64,000 bases of DNA from Natrinema sp. CBA1119 (GCF_002572525.1 NZ_PDBS01000001.1:124001-188000); one strand, 5' to 3'. Numbered from the stretch's first letter, positions 33,663 through 43,145 are shown. A program made the numbers and translations. The notes: generated by a model not told the origin, from the sequence alone.

Positions 33663-33794
33663 ATGATGCTCGAGGAGCAACGTGAGTACGTGTGCGTCCA
33701 CTGTGGCCGACGGGAAACGGTCGGTGACGAACTCCTCAGCACCTGCCAGCAGTGCGGGGGCGAGATGCGAAACGTCGAGTTGATCCGCGAGTAG
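33663..33794 (+). CDS. Small zinc-ribbon protein (rubrerythrin-type), copy 2
   Basis: 43 residues, translated by hand: MMLEEQREYVCVHCGRRETV, then a second knuckle CQQCGGEMRNVELIRE. It is a paralogue of the 46-residue protein at 32242. Two tandem ATGs start it. It is preceded by the AT-rich region with TATA-like elements. The function is unknown; a zinc-dependent nucleic-acid or protein contact is typical for this size. Confidence 0.75.
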   Translation: MMLEEQREYVCVHCGRRETVGDELLSTCQQCGGEMRNVELIRE

Positions 33795-33909
33795 CCGAGT
33801 CCCCGTGCTGGTTAGCACGATGTGAACTCCCCCGAGCGGTGCCGCCAAAGCAGCCTATTTCACGGTTTCCACGACGCTGCGTCAGCGGTCGGGATCATTG
33901 CACTATCCG

Positions 33910-36498
33910 TCAGCGGGCGAGTCCCACCGCGACGCCGATCAGGACGAGTCCGACGAGGGCGACCCCCGCTCCGATCGCGCCGTCGCCGGCGAGGGCGGTA
34001 GCGCTACCGGCGACGACGCCCGCTCCCCCGCCACCGGCGATAATCGATGACGGGAACGCCGGCGTCGCGGTCGCCTCGCTGCGAACGGCCTCGAGTTCCG
34101 TCCGGAGCGCCTCGATCTCGTCGTCTCGACCGTCGATGGATTCGATCTCTCCGATCCGTGTCCCCATCGTTTCGATCCGTTCCTCGAGACTCGCGTGTCG
34201 CTCGGCGATCGCGGCCATCCGCTCGTTCAGGGAGTCGATCTCGGCGTCGAGCGTCCGCACTTCCTCGAGCGCTTGCACCGCCGATTCGTCCGGACTGGAT
34301 TCGACGGTCCGGACGAGTTCGTCGTGGTCCGTCCGGAGCGACTCGAGGCGGTCGACGATGACCGACACGTCGTCCTCGAGTCCGGTAACGGCAGTTTCGT
34401 TCGCGCCGGCGTCGACATCGTCGATCCGCTCCGCGATCGAGTCGAGGTCGTCGTCGAGAGTCGCGATCTCTCCCTCGAGTGTCGCCCGAACGTCGTCAAT
34501 CCGTCCGTCGACGGTTTCGAGGTCCGCCGCGAGGCCGTCGACCCGCTCCGTCCCGGCCGCGCGCGTCTCGAGATCGTTCAGTTGGGCCGTGGCCGTCGAA
34601 ATCGTCTCGTCGAGATCGCGAACCGTCGTTTCGAGGTTCTCGATCTCCTCGTCGATCGTCGCCTCGACCGCGTCGAAGCGCGCGTCCGTTCGATCGGATC
34701 GCCGCTCGAGGCGGCCCGCAATGTCGTCGAGACGCGTCGATAGTTCCTCGAGACGGCCGGCGACCCCGTCGATGCGCGTCCCGGTTCGCTCGATGCCCGC
34801 CCCGAGGTCGTCAACGTCGTCGCGCAGTTGCGAGGCGATTCCCTCGACGGTCTCGAGGGCCGCCTCGGTCGCGGCAGTCGCCTCGAAGTCTTCCAGGTCC
34901 GTCCGCACCTCGTCGAGCGCCTCGTCGATCGTCGTCGTCCGGTCGGTGACGGCTTCGAGGTCGCCCGCCAGATCGGTGAGCCGGTCGTCGAGATCGGCCC
35001 GTTCGTCTGCAGCGGTCGACTCGACATCCGCGAGCGCATCGTCGGAGTCGTCGATGTCGTCCTCGATCGCTGTGAGCGCGTCCGAGAGCGCCTCGAGTTC
35101 GTCGTCAAGGCGATCGATTTCGGCGTCGAGACTGGCGACGGCCGAATCGCTCGCGTGACTCTCGCTCTCGGCTGTGAGGTCGCTCAGATCGTCGGCGAAC
35201 GACTCGAGGCGCTCGTCGAGTTCGTCCACCTCGTCTGCGGCGGCCGTCCGTTCCTCGACGGACTCGAGGTCCTCGGATAGCGCCTCGAGACGCTCGCGGA
35301 CGGACCGGACCTCGTCGTCGCGGTTTGCGAGCCGGTCGAACAGCTGATCGATGGCATCGTCCTCGCGATCGGAGGCCACGTCGCCGGCTTCGACCTCGTC
35401 GAACGCGAGTTCGGTCCGTTGGGCTCTCTCGGCTCCCGCGGTCACGTCGGCGGCGTTCGGGACGCCGCCAGTCCCGTCGCTGTTTGTGGCGGACTCGGAC
35501 CAGGTGACTGCATCGTCGGCCTCGACATCGTCTCGAGCGGCGGCGAGTGCACCCCTGGCGGCGCTCTCGGCGGGGCCGTCCGCGAGTCGAACGCCCCGAA
35601 CGGAGAACGGCAGTGCCGCCGCGTCGAACCGACCGCCGACGAGAAACTCGACGCCATCGATCGCCCCGTCGCCGCCGATCGCGATGGGAACCGACAGTCC
35701 TTGCTTGACATCGGTCTCGTCGGCTTCCGCTTGGACCGCACCGATCAGTTCGGCGACGAGCGCGTCGTAAGCCCCCGCAAGCGCGTTTTCGATCTCGCCC
35801 GCCGCCGCGTCGGGATCGAGGATGAACTCCTCGAGCACGCCGGCGACCTGTGCCGGCGCGTGCCCGGTCTCCTCGGCCGCGCGCTCGACGATCCACTCGC
35901 GCCCTTTCGCGATCGTCACGGCCATCGCCGGAACGCCGTAGTACGCCAACGTTGCGCTCGTCGTCTGGGACTCGAGACAGATTCCGAGCCCGGTGTAGTT
36001 GTCTGCCGCGAGCTGATCGTAGACGACGGCGAAGCCCTTGCTGATCGGGGTCGCGTCGACTCCGCGATCTGCCAGCGCTGACTCGACGGCCTCGCGGTGT
36101 GCGTCGGTCGGTACCGACGCGTCGGCGAGCGAACCTGGCGTCGTGTAACAGAGTCGCCCGTCCGTCGCGTCCCCCAGCACGTCGTCGAGGAGCGCGTCCA
36201 ACGCGGTCGGCGCGTCCACCGCAGTCTCCGCTGCGAGGACGCCGGCCGCGAACAGCGACTCCGGTTCGGCGTTCGCGGCCGCGACATCGGCGTCGGCGAC
36301 CGCTCGAGCGGCGGCGCCGACCGCGTGCGTCGTTCCGTCCACCCGGACGGTGCTGCCGGCCCTCGAAGGTCCGGCCGCCTCGAGATCTTCCTCGTCGACC
36401 GGTACCACGACCGGCGGGATCGAGTCGATCGTCGGGCCGTCGCCGGCGTCGGTTGCGGCCCGGATTGCCCCCGGTCCGATGTCGAGACCGTAATACAT
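33910..36498 (-). CDS. Actin/Hsp70-like protein with long coiled coil and C-terminal membrane anchor
   Basis: 862 residues from ATG 36498. Residues 1-320 have the order of an actin-fold ATPase: phosphate-1 loop YYGLDIGPGAIRAA, a CYTTPGS strand like the MreB 'VPSG' segment, AVVYDQLAA, a phosphate-2-like GICLESQTTSATLAYYG, and an adenosine-like AIGGDGAIDGVEFLVGG. The phosphate-2 loop lacks the usual Asp and glycines. Residues 395-800 are continuous acidic coiled coil. Residues 815-862 are Gly/Ala-rich with one or two hydrophobic helices. It probably makes membrane-tethered rods or filaments. A longer upstream frame has no conserved character. Confidence 0.8.
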   Translation of the reverse strand: MYYGLDIGPGAIRAATDAGDGPTIDSIPPVVVPVDEEDLEAAGPSRAGSTVRVDGTTHAVGAAARAVADADVAAANAEPESLFAAGVLAAETAVDAPTALDALLDDVLGDATDGRLCYTTPGSLADASVPTDAHREAVESALADRGVDATPISKGFAVVYDQLAADNYTGLGICLESQTTSATLAYYGVPAMAVTIAKGREWIVERAAEETGHAPAQVAGVLEEFILDPDAAAGEIENALAGAYDALVAELIGAVQAEADETDVKQGLSVPIAIGGDGAIDGVEFLVGGRFDAAALPFSVRGVRLADGPAESAARGALAAARDDVEADDAVTWSESATNSDGTGGVPNAADVTAGAERAQRTELAFDEVEAGDVASDREDDAIDQLFDRLANRDDEVRSVRERLEALSEDLESVEERTAAADEVDELDERLESFADDLSDLTAESESHASDSAVASLDAEIDRLDDELEALSDALTAIEDDIDDSDDALADVESTAADERADLDDRLTDLAGDLEAVTDRTTTIDEALDEVRTDLEDFEATAATEAALETVEGIASQLRDDVDDLGAGIERTGTRIDGVAGRLEELSTRLDDIAGRLERRSDRTDARFDAVEATIDEEIENLETTVRDLDETISTATAQLNDLETRAAGTERVDGLAADLETVDGRIDDVRATLEGEIATLDDDLDSIAERIDDVDAGANETAVTGLEDDVSVIVDRLESLRTDHDELVRTVESSPDESAVQALEEVRTLDAEIDSLNERMAAIAERHASLEERIETMGTRIGEIESIDGRDDEIEALRTELEAVRSEATATPAFPSSIIAGGGGAGVVAGSATALAGDGAIGAGVALVGLVLIGVAVGLAR

Positions 36499-36773
36499 GC
36501 CCCCGGTAACTCGAACCACCCTCTTGGAAGTTACCCCCGAAGTACCAGATATGAAAATCGGCTCGGAGCGAGAGATTCTTCCGAGAATTATCTCACATCT
36601 GAATACTTGTGAGCTTCCTGCACACGGGTCGTTTGTCGGGGGGCCTCGAAATCGGGTATCCCGTCCGTTACCGGGGAACAGACAGCGTACGACACATCGT
36701 CCCTGGTGAGACCGTAGCACACGACGAGAGAAATCCTCACGTTTAACTATCAGGATGATGGTGGATCACGTGT

Positions 36774-38285
36774 ATGTCTGAAACCGGGACGGAGTCCCGT
36801 CCACTGGTCCGTCAGCTTCCGGACCCGACCACAGCGTCGAACGTCCGGTACAATCCGTCGCTCGAGGAACTGCGCGAACTCGCCGAGCCCGACGAAACGA
36901 CGACCGAGTTCGGGTCGCCGTCGTACGTCAGCGAGTTCCGCTCTCGAAGCGCCGATCGAACGAAGAACGCTGTCGACGACGAATTCGACGACCGCGACCA
37001 CGGTCTGATCGACGACGCCGTCGACAGCACTGACGACATCGAACTGCTTTGCATCGACCGATTGATGGGACGACATCCGGATGCGACGTTCTGTTGTCGC
37101 CTCTTTATCCCCGTCAAGTATGCTCGAATCGCGTACGCGTGGGCGAATCTGTTCGAGCCGTCCGACGGACGGGATCCCGATCTGTACACCGTCCAGCTGC
37201 CCGACTACGACGAGACCGCGATTCGCATCCTTCCCGACACCGGATTCACCGCAGTACTGGGCAGTGACTACACCGGCGAGGCCAAGAAATCGTTCCTCCG
37301 ACTGTTCATGTATCGAATCAAGCAGCAGGGCGGGCTCGGGCTCCACGCGGGGAGCAAACGCGTCCGCGTCCGCGACGACGAGGGGGAACTCCAGACCGTC
37401 GGGCAGGTGTTCATGGGCCTCTCCGCGACCGGCAAGTCCACGCTGACCTCCCATGGCTGCTGGCTTGAGGAGCCCGAAGACGCGTCCATGCTACAGGACG
37501 ACGTCTGTGGCCTCCTCTCCGACGGCTCCGTCGCCGGCAGCGAGGGCGAGGGACTGTACATCAAGACGATCGGCCTCGGCAAGGACGAGCAACCCGAACT
37601 CTACGAGGCCGCGACCGCCGAGTCGGCGATCCTCGAGAACGTCGCGGTCGACGACGACGGCACCATCCACTTCGACGAGGACCGGTACACCTCTAACTCG
37701 CGAGCGGTCGTTCAGCGCGAAGAACTCGAGAGCGCCGACGACGAGATCGACCTCAGCCGGATGGATCAGCTCTTCTTCATCACCCGAAACCCGCTGATGC
37801 CCCCGGTGGCCAAACTCGACGAGGAACAGGCCGCCGTCGCGTTCATGCTCGGCGAGTCGATCGAAACCAGCGCGGGCGACCCGGCGCGCGCCGGCGAGTC
37901 AATCCGCGTCGTCGGAACCAACCCCTTCATTATCGGCTCGGAAGGCAAAGAGGGGAACATCTTCCACGAGCTCATCGACATTCTCGATATCGACTGTTAC
38001 GTCATCAACACGGGCTATCTCGGCGAGAAATCGAAAGATATCGGCGTCACCGAGTCCGTGACGATCCTCACCGAGGCCGCTCGCGGCACCATCGAGTGGA
38101 CCGACGACGAGCGAACGGACCTGACGATTCCCGACTCGGTCCCGGGGCTCGACATCGAGGACTACTATGTGCCAGATCACGTCGACGACTACGAGGACGC
38201 GCTCGCGGACCTGCGCACCGAGCGTCGCGACTACCTCGCCGAGTTCGACGACCTCCGTGAGGAGATCGAAGACGCCGTCTACTGA
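36774..38285 (+). CDS. pckA: Phosphoenolpyruvate carboxykinase (ATP)
   Basis: 503 residues. It converts oxaloacetate and ATP to PEP, CO2 and ADP for gluconeogenesis. The kinase P-loop GLSATGKST at about 215-223 and the metal site MLQDDVCGLLSDG are characteristic of ATP-PEPCK, as is FFITRNPLMPPVAKLDEEQA. A GTTTAACTA box about 30 bases before the ATG suggests a nearly leaderless message. No partner gene is linked. Confidence 0.9.
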   Translation: MSETGTESRPLVRQLPDPTTASNVRYNPSLEELRELAEPDETTTEFGSPSYVSEFRSRSADRTKNAVDDEFDDRDHGLIDDAVDSTDDIELLCIDRLMGRHPDATFCCRLFIPVKYARIAYAWANLFEPSDGRDPDLYTVQLPDYDETAIRILPDTGFTAVLGSDYTGEAKKSFLRLFMYRIKQQGGLGLHAGSKRVRVRDDEGELQTVGQVFMGLSATGKSTLTSHGCWLEEPEDASMLQDDVCGLLSDGSVAGSEGEGLYIKTIGLGKDEQPELYEAATAESAILENVAVDDDGTIHFDEDRYTSNSRAVVQREELESADDEIDLSRMDQLFFITRNPLMPPVAKLDEEQAAVAFMLGESIETSAGDPARAGESIRVVGTNPFIIGSEGKEGNIFHELIDILDIDCYVINTGYLGEKSKDIGVTESVTILTEAARGTIEWTDDERTDLTIPDSVPGLDIEDYYVPDHVDDYEDALADLRTERRDYLAEFDDLREEIEDAVY

Positions 38286-38420
38286 GCGCTCGATCATCGC
38301 TCGAGAGTCGCCCCAAGAGCGGGGCACCCGGTTTTCAGACTTGATATCGCCCCCGACCGGCGGGGCAGCACTTGCCGCACACGAATACCGTTATATGTGT
38401 CGAGTTCCCACGGTTCGGTA

Positions 38421-38612
38421 ATGAGCGCACAGGTACGAAAACCGACCGCGAGAGTCTGCGAAGAGTGCGGTCGCGGTGAAGTATGGGACGAAACCCTCGG
38501 GGCGTGGCAACTCGCTCGCGAAGACGGGGAGAAACAGGTCGGCAATCCACACTGCATTCACGAGTGGGATATCAACGGCACGTTCAATCCGGTCGATGGT
38601 CCGGATACCTGA
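38421..38612 (+). CDS. HEWD-family small zinc-binding protein
   Basis: 63 residues. CEECGRGEVWDETLGAWQLA is followed by a Cys-His pair in the signature HCIHEWDINGTFNP, giving the name of this haloarchaeal family. The ATG at 38421 is preferred because the TATA-like GTTATATG near 38391 lies 27-30 bases upstream. The function is unknown. Confidence 0.85.
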   Translation: MSAQVRKPTARVCEECGRGEVWDETLGAWQLAREDGEKQVGNPHCIHEWDINGTFNPVDGPDT

Positions 38613-38721
38613 GCGACCCTGACACCCGGTCGCCTCGATACCCGGTCAACCCCGACGCGACGAACGGTCGTCCCCGCACCGTGACAGCACCAGTTTCCCC
38701 GTCTCGAGCGTCGCGTCAACC

Positions 38722-39038
38722 ATGCCGACCGTCTACATCACGGCGCCAACAGCGGCGGCCGACGACATCGCTGAGACGCTGATCGAGGAGCGACTCGCTG
38801 CCTGCGTGAATCGACTCTTGACGAGCTTGACGTATCGGTGGGAAGACGAGATCCACCGCGACGACGAGGCGATTCTCCTCGCGAAGACGACTGACGAGGC
38901 GCACGACGATCTCGTCGCACACGTCTGCGATCTGCATCCCGACGACGTATTTCCGACGACGTATCCTGTCTCGAGCGATTCGACGAGGACGACGCCCTCG
39001 AGTCGTTTGCGACGTGGCGAGCGGAGAGCGTCGAGTAG
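38722..39038 (+). pseudogene. cutA: cutA homologue broken by a 14-bp tandem duplication
   Basis: The first 75 codons encode a CutA divalent-cation-tolerance protein (TVYITAPTAAADDIAETLIE, RLAACVNRL, YRWEDEIHRDDEAILLAKT, then HPDDV). CCGACGACGTAT then occurs twice, at 38939 and 38953, a 14-base period. After the second copy the true reading frame resumes with CLERFDEDDALESFATWR and stops at 39038. Removing one copy gives a normal 100-residue CutA. As it stands, translation runs out of frame to 39117. It is either a recent loss of function or a sequencing error. Confidence 0.85.
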
Positions 39039-39142
39039 CTCTCGCACTCGAGATCCAGTCGACCGGTCGCACGTCAGTCGCTCACAGGCGATGACTGCCC
39101 GAATTAGCAACCCTTAAAACTCGCGCACGGGTTGTGACGGGT

Positions 39143-39631
39143 ATGGCTGGAACCATCGAAGTGCTCGTTCCGGGCGGTCAGGCCAACCCTGGCCCGCCGC
39201 TCGGTCCCGAGCTCGGACCGACCCCCGTCGACGTGCAGGCTGTCGTACAGGAAATCAACGATCAGACCGAAGCGTTCGACGGCACCGAAGTCCCCGTCAC
39301 CGTCGACTACGACGACGACGGCTCCTTCGAGATCGATGTCGGTGTCCCGCCGACGGCGGCGCTCGTCAAGGACGAGGCCGGTTTCGAGACCGGGAGCGGC
39401 GAACCGCAGAAGGATTTCGTCGCGGACCTCTCCGTCGAACAAGTCAAGACGATCGCCGAGCAGAAACACCCCGACCTGCTCGCCTACGACACGATCAACG
39501 CCGCGAAGGAAGTCGTCGGCACCTGCGCGTCGATGGGCGTCACCATCGAGGGCAACGACGCTCGAGAGTTCAAGGAACTCGTCGACGACGGCGAATACGA
39601 CGACGTGCTTGCGGACGAAGCGGCAGCGTAG
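39143..39631 (+). CDS. rpl11p: Ribosomal protein uL11
   Basis: 162 residues from ATG 39143. It begins AGTIEVLVPGGQANPGPPLG, the conserved N-terminal domain, and includes IAEQKHPDLLAYD and KEVVGTCASMGVTIEG of the rRNA-binding domain. It binds 23S rRNA at the GTPase centre. A CTTAAAA box at 39111 gives a nearly leaderless mRNA. It is separated from uL1-P0-P1 by 1.3 kb with a minus-strand membrane gene between. Confidence 0.96.
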   Translation: MAGTIEVLVPGGQANPGPPLGPELGPTPVDVQAVVQEINDQTEAFDGTEVPVTVDYDDDGSFEIDVGVPPTAALVKDEAGFETGSGEPQKDFVADLSVEQVKTIAEQKHPDLLAYDTINAAKEVVGTCASMGVTIEGNDAREFKELVDDGEYDDVLADEAAA

Positions 39632-39643
39632 TCCGGACGCGCT

Positions 39644-39792
39644 CGAAACACGAACGCAGTGAGTGTTTCGTTGTGCTCGCCGCTGAGGCGAGCGCCTGAA
39701 GTAGTACGACGTAGCGAGTTCTTCTTCGTACTTGCGGCCGAAGCGGAAGCGTAGACCGCAAGTGCTCGAAGCGCGAACAGCGTGAGCGCTTC
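39644..39792. terminator. Row of four stem-loops after uL11
   Basis: Inverted repeats occur in series. CGAAACAC (39644) pairs with GTGTTTCG (39663). GCTCGCC (39675) pairs with GGCGAGC (39687). CTTGCGG (39731) pairs with CCGCAAG (39756). GAAGCGC (39768) pairs with GCGCTTC (39786). They start 12 bases after the uL11 stop. They may slow or end transcription, or mark RNA processing. The remaining gap to 40022 shows no gene I can support. Confidence 0.5.
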
Positions 39793-40022
39793 GTTGTCCT
39801 TCTGGACGGCGCGGAAGCGTACCCCGCGGGCCGAAATCGCCGCTTCGTTTTCGCGACTGTCTGTAGTGACGTTCGAGCTGGTCGAATCTCGAGTGCTGAC
39901 TGCGGTCGTCACGGAGCGAATCAGCGACGTGTGGATGACCAGTGACGGCCGAGAAACCGGTGTACGATACGTGTACTGATCGGGATAGCGGCCGGTTCGA
40001 GCACGTCAAAGAGTCAAGAACG

Positions 40023-40607
40023 TCAGATCTTGTTCGCGGGCGGAACGGTTCGGTCGTCCGGCCGCGCCGTCCCGACGCCGCCGAACAGGACGCGAATGCT
40101 CGCACCGAGTCCGAGTGCGCCCGCGAGGCCAGCGAGAATGACGGTCGCCGGAAGCGACAGGCCGGCGAGTCCGCTGCTGAGTGCGCCGACGAGGACGCCG
40201 ACCCACAGCCGATCGGCACCGAACCGTGAGGCGATGGTGCGGCCGATCGCGGTGAAGCCGATCGCCGTCACCACTGGCAGGACCGTCGCACCGAGAATCA
40301 CCATCGGAATTCCGAAGAAGATCCCGACGCTCGTGTCCGCGATGAGATACCCCGTGCTCGCGAGGCCGGCGACGACGAGCAACGCTGGTAACCCGATACA
40401 CCAAGAGATGATCGGGCTGCGCCGCGATTTCGTTACTGAGCGTGCGCCGTACGTCTGGAGCAGTCCGAGTACCATCATCGCGACGAGCACCGTTCCGGCG
40501 AACTGGATTCCCGCCCGGACGATCGGTTCGATCGAACGATACGTCTCGAGAGTCCCCCCATCCCCCGATACCGGGACGGCCGAATCAAGGACCGGCGGCC
40601 CAACCAT
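40023..40607 (-). CDS. Polytopic membrane protein of unknown function
   Basis: About 194 residues from ATG 40607; ATG 40631 would add eight. There are five to six hydrophobic helices (GIQFAGTVLVAMMVLGLLQT; ALLVVAGLASTGYLIA; GATVLPVVTAIGFTAIGRTI; ATVILAGLAGALGLGASI) with small-residue packing and short loops. No family is named. It lies opposite to the ribosomal genes on both sides. Confidence 0.7.
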   Translation of the reverse strand: MVGPPVLDSAVPVSGDGGTLETYRSIEPIVRAGIQFAGTVLVAMMVLGLLQTYGARSVTKSRRSPIISWCIGLPALLVVAGLASTGYLIADTSVGIFFGIPMVILGATVLPVVTAIGFTAIGRTIASRFGADRLWVGVLVGALSSGLAGLSLPATVILAGLAGALGLGASIRVLFGGVGTARPDDRTVPPANKI

Positions 40608-40833
40608 TGTATATAAGTCTAATGGCCACATGGACGTGAGTTACAATATGGCGTCTATTAGATGTTCCGGTTATCATGACTGTCTCTTTTTGAATGTTAT
40701 CGGAACGGTATCGGTTCAGTGGTACACCGGGTCAGTGTGAAATCGGTCGGACGACGAGCACCACCGGCGTCGGGAACGAGAGCGGAAACGACCGCGTTCG
40801 GCCAGCACTCGGGCGTACGCGCAGTTCGACGGG

Positions 40834-40927
40834 TTTAAGTTCGGGATGGCACTTGGTCCAAGGGAGACAGGCATCGCCTGTTTCACTGACCCGTAGGAGC
40901 AAACCCTGCGTACTACGGAGGTGAACG
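40834..40927 (+). promoter_or_regulatory. uL1 operon promoter, structured leader and strong ribosome site
   Basis: A TTTAAG box at 40834 predicts transcription starting near 40861. The leader of about 65 bases contains the perfect hairpin ACAGGC-ATC-GCCTGT (40867-40881) and ends in GGAGGTGA (40917-40924), three bases before the ATG. A strong Shine-Dalgarno site is uncommon in haloarchaea. Archaeal L1 is known to repress its own mRNA by binding a leader that mimics its 23S site; this leader is the natural candidate. The L1 contact itself is inferred. Confidence 0.6.
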
Positions 40928-41560
40928 ATGGCAGATTCGGATATTCAAACAGCAGTAGCCCGCGCACTCGAGGACTCGCCGGACCGGAACTTTACCGAGA
41001 CGGTAGACCTCGCGATTAATCTGCGCGACTTAGACCTGAACGAACCGTCGAACCGCGTTGACGAGTCAATCGTCCTGCCGTCCGGAACCGGCCAGGAAAC
41101 TCGCATCGTCGTCATCGCCGAGGGTGAGACCGCAGTCCGCGCCGAAGAGGCAGCGGACGAGGTCCTCTCGGGCGACGACGTGGCCGATCTGGACGACGAC
41201 GAAGCCAAGGACATGGCCGACGAGACGGACTTCTTCATCGCCGAAGAGTCGATGATGCAAGACATCGCCCGGCACCTGGGTACCATTCTCGGTCCCCGAG
41301 GGAAGATGCCGGACCCGCTCGCGCCCGACGACGACGTCGTCGAAACCGTCAACCGACTCAAAAGTACCGTGCAGCTTCGCTCCGGCGACCGACGAACGTT
41401 CCACACGCTCGTCGGCGCCGAAGATATGGATACGGAAGATATCGGCGACAACATCGACGTCATCCTGCGCCGACTGCACGCCGACCTCGAGAAGGGGCCC
41501 CAGAACATTGACGCCGTCTACGTGAAGACGACGATGGGGCCGTCCGTGGAGGTGGCCTAG
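40928..41560 (+). CDS. rpl1p: Ribosomal protein uL1
   Basis: 210 residues, typical archaeal uL1. Features are [54 protein letters not shown] and the rRNA-binding end [12 protein letters not shown]. It binds the 23S L1 stalk and probably its own mRNA leader. It is the first gene of the uL1-P0-P1 operon; its stop is one base before the P0 ATG. Confidence 0.96.
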   Translation: MADSDIQTAVARALEDSPDRNFTETVDLAINLRDLDLNEPSNRVDESIVLPSGTGQETRIVVIAEGETAVRAEEAADEVLSGDDVADLDDDEAKDMADETDFFIAEESMMQDIARHLGTILGPRGKMPDPLAPDDDVVETVNRLKSTVQLRSGDRRTFHTLVGAEDMDTEDIGDNIDVILRRLHADLEKGPQNIDAVYVKTTMGPSVEVA

Positions 41561-41561
41561 A

Positions 41562-42608
41562 ATGAGCGCACAGGCCGAACGCAAGACCGAGAACCTTCCC
41601 CAGTGGAAGAAAGAGGAAGTCGACGAGCTCGCACAGATCATCGACGAGTACGAGAGCGTCGGCGTCGTCGGCATCGCCGGCATTCCCTCGAAGCAGCTCC
41701 AGGATATGCGCCGCGACCTGCACGGAACCGCCGTGTTGCGCGTCAGCCGCAACACCCTGCAGACGCGTGCGCTCGAGGACGCCGGACTCGACGACCTCGT
41801 CGAGCACATCGAGGGACAGGTGGGTATCGTCGGAACCGACGAGAACCCGTTCTCGCTCTACAAGGAACTCGAGGCATCCAAGACACCCGCACCGATCAAC
41901 GAGGGCGAAGTCGCCCCGAACGACATCGTCATCCCCGAAGGGGACACCGGTGTCGATCCGGGGCCGTTCGTCGGCGAACTCCAGGGTGTCGGCGCGAACG
42001 CGCGCATCGAAGAGGGTTCGATCCAGGTCATGGAGGACTCGACGGTCCTCGAGGCCGGCGGGACCGTCTCCGCGGACCTGACGAACGTCCTCAACGAGCT
42101 CGGCATCGAGCCCAAGGAGGTCGGTCTCGACCTTCGCGCCGTCATCGCCGACGGTGTGCTCTTCAGCCCGGAAGATCTCGACATCGATATCGAGGCCTAC
42201 CGGAGCGACGTGTCGACGGCCGCCGCCCGTGCTCGGAACCTCTCGCTCAACGCGAGCTTCCCGACCGCGACGACGGCCCCGACGCTCATCGCCAAGGCCA
42301 CGGGCGAGGCCAAGAGCCTCGGCCTGCAGGCTGCGATCGAGGACGAAGCCCTCATGCCAGACCTCGTCAGCAAGGCCGACGCACAGCTGCGTGCGATCGC
42401 GGCCCAGATCGACGACGAGGAGGCGCTTCCTGACGAGCTTCAGGACGTCGCGGCGGCCGCCGAGCCGGCGGCAGCCGAGGACGAAGACGAATCGACAGAC
42501 GACCAGACCGAAGACGAGGCCGAGACCGAGGACGCTGACGCCGACACCGACGATGACGACGAAGACGACGGTGACGGCGCGGCCGGTCTCGGCGAGATGT
42601 TCGGATAA
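41562..42608 (+). CDS. Ribosomal stalk protein uL10/P0
   Basis: 348 residues. The N-terminal rRNA-binding domain includes [20 protein letters not shown] and [12 protein letters not shown]. The spine helices that bind P1 dimers follow, then a long acidic hinge ([18 protein letters not shown]) ending in AGLGEMFG, the factor-recruiting tail shared with P1. It forms the base of the GTPase-associated stalk. Confidence 0.96.
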   Translation: MSAQAERKTENLPQWKKEEVDELAQIIDEYESVGVVGIAGIPSKQLQDMRRDLHGTAVLRVSRNTLQTRALEDAGLDDLVEHIEGQVGIVGTDENPFSLYKELEASKTPAPINEGEVAPNDIVIPEGDTGVDPGPFVGELQGVGANARIEEGSIQVMEDSTVLEAGGTVSADLTNVLNELGIEPKEVGLDLRAVIADGVLFSPEDLDIDIEAYRSDVSTAAARARNLSLNASFPTATTAPTLIAKATGEAKSLGLQAAIEDEALMPDLVSKADAQLRAIAAQIDDEEALPDELQDVAAAAEPAAAEDEDESTDDQTEDEAETEDADADTDDDDEDDGDGAAGLGEMFG

Positions 42609-42632
42609 CGACCACCAACAGAGGATCCAACA

Positions 42633-42983
42633 ATGGAATACGTATACGCTGCACTCATCCTGAACGAATCGGGCGAAGAGATCAACGAAGACAACCTGAC
42701 GAACGTGCTCGACGCTGCCGGCGTCGACGTCGAAGAATCCCGCGTGAAGGCGCTCGTCGCCGCGCTCGAGGACGTCGACATCGACGAGGCAGTCTCCGAG
42801 GCCGCCGCCGTTCCCGCTGGCGGAGCCGCCGCAGGCGGCGCCGCTGCCGACGAAGCCGCTGCCGACGAAGGCGGCGACGAGGACGAGGAAGCCGAAGAGA
42901 CCAGCGACGTGCCGGACACGACGGACGACGACGACGAGGACGACGAGGCCGACGGCGAGGGTCTCGGCGAACTCTTCGGATAA
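42633..42983 (+). CDS. rpl12p: Ribosomal stalk protein P1
   Basis: 116 residues. The helical dimerisation domain [20 protein letters not shown] is followed by an Ala/Gly hinge ([19 protein letters not shown]), a long Glu/Asp stretch and the tail EGLGELFG. Multiple copies bind P0 and recruit elongation factors. It is the last gene of the operon, 24 bases after P0. Confidence 0.96.
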   Translation: MEYVYAALILNESGEEINEDNLTNVLDAAGVDVEESRVKALVAALEDVDIDEAVSEAAAVPAGGAAAGGAAADEAAADEGGDEDEEAEETSDVPDTTDDDDEDDEADGEGLGELFG

Positions 42984-43145
42984 CGCCCGCTCACGTCGAT
43001 CCGGTTTCGACGAGCTGTTACCATCCATTTTATTTCGGTTCGAGGGGGAGTGGCGACGCTGCGCCGCCTCGAGGCGACTGATTCCGCTCGAGCGGGGCGG
43101 TACTGGTCCGAGACCATATAAACGAGGACGCGGCCAGAGTCGGCG

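Noticed and set aside
33752-35158. Ser/Arg-rich plus-strand frames opposite the coiled-coil protein
   Set aside because: They are shadows of the acidic coiled-coil codons (GAC/GAG reversed); no start signal or protein-like composition.
39782-39979. 65-codon plus-strand frame after uL11
   Set aside because: The latter half looks mildly codon-like, but the start overlaps a stem-loop and no homologue or promoter is evident.
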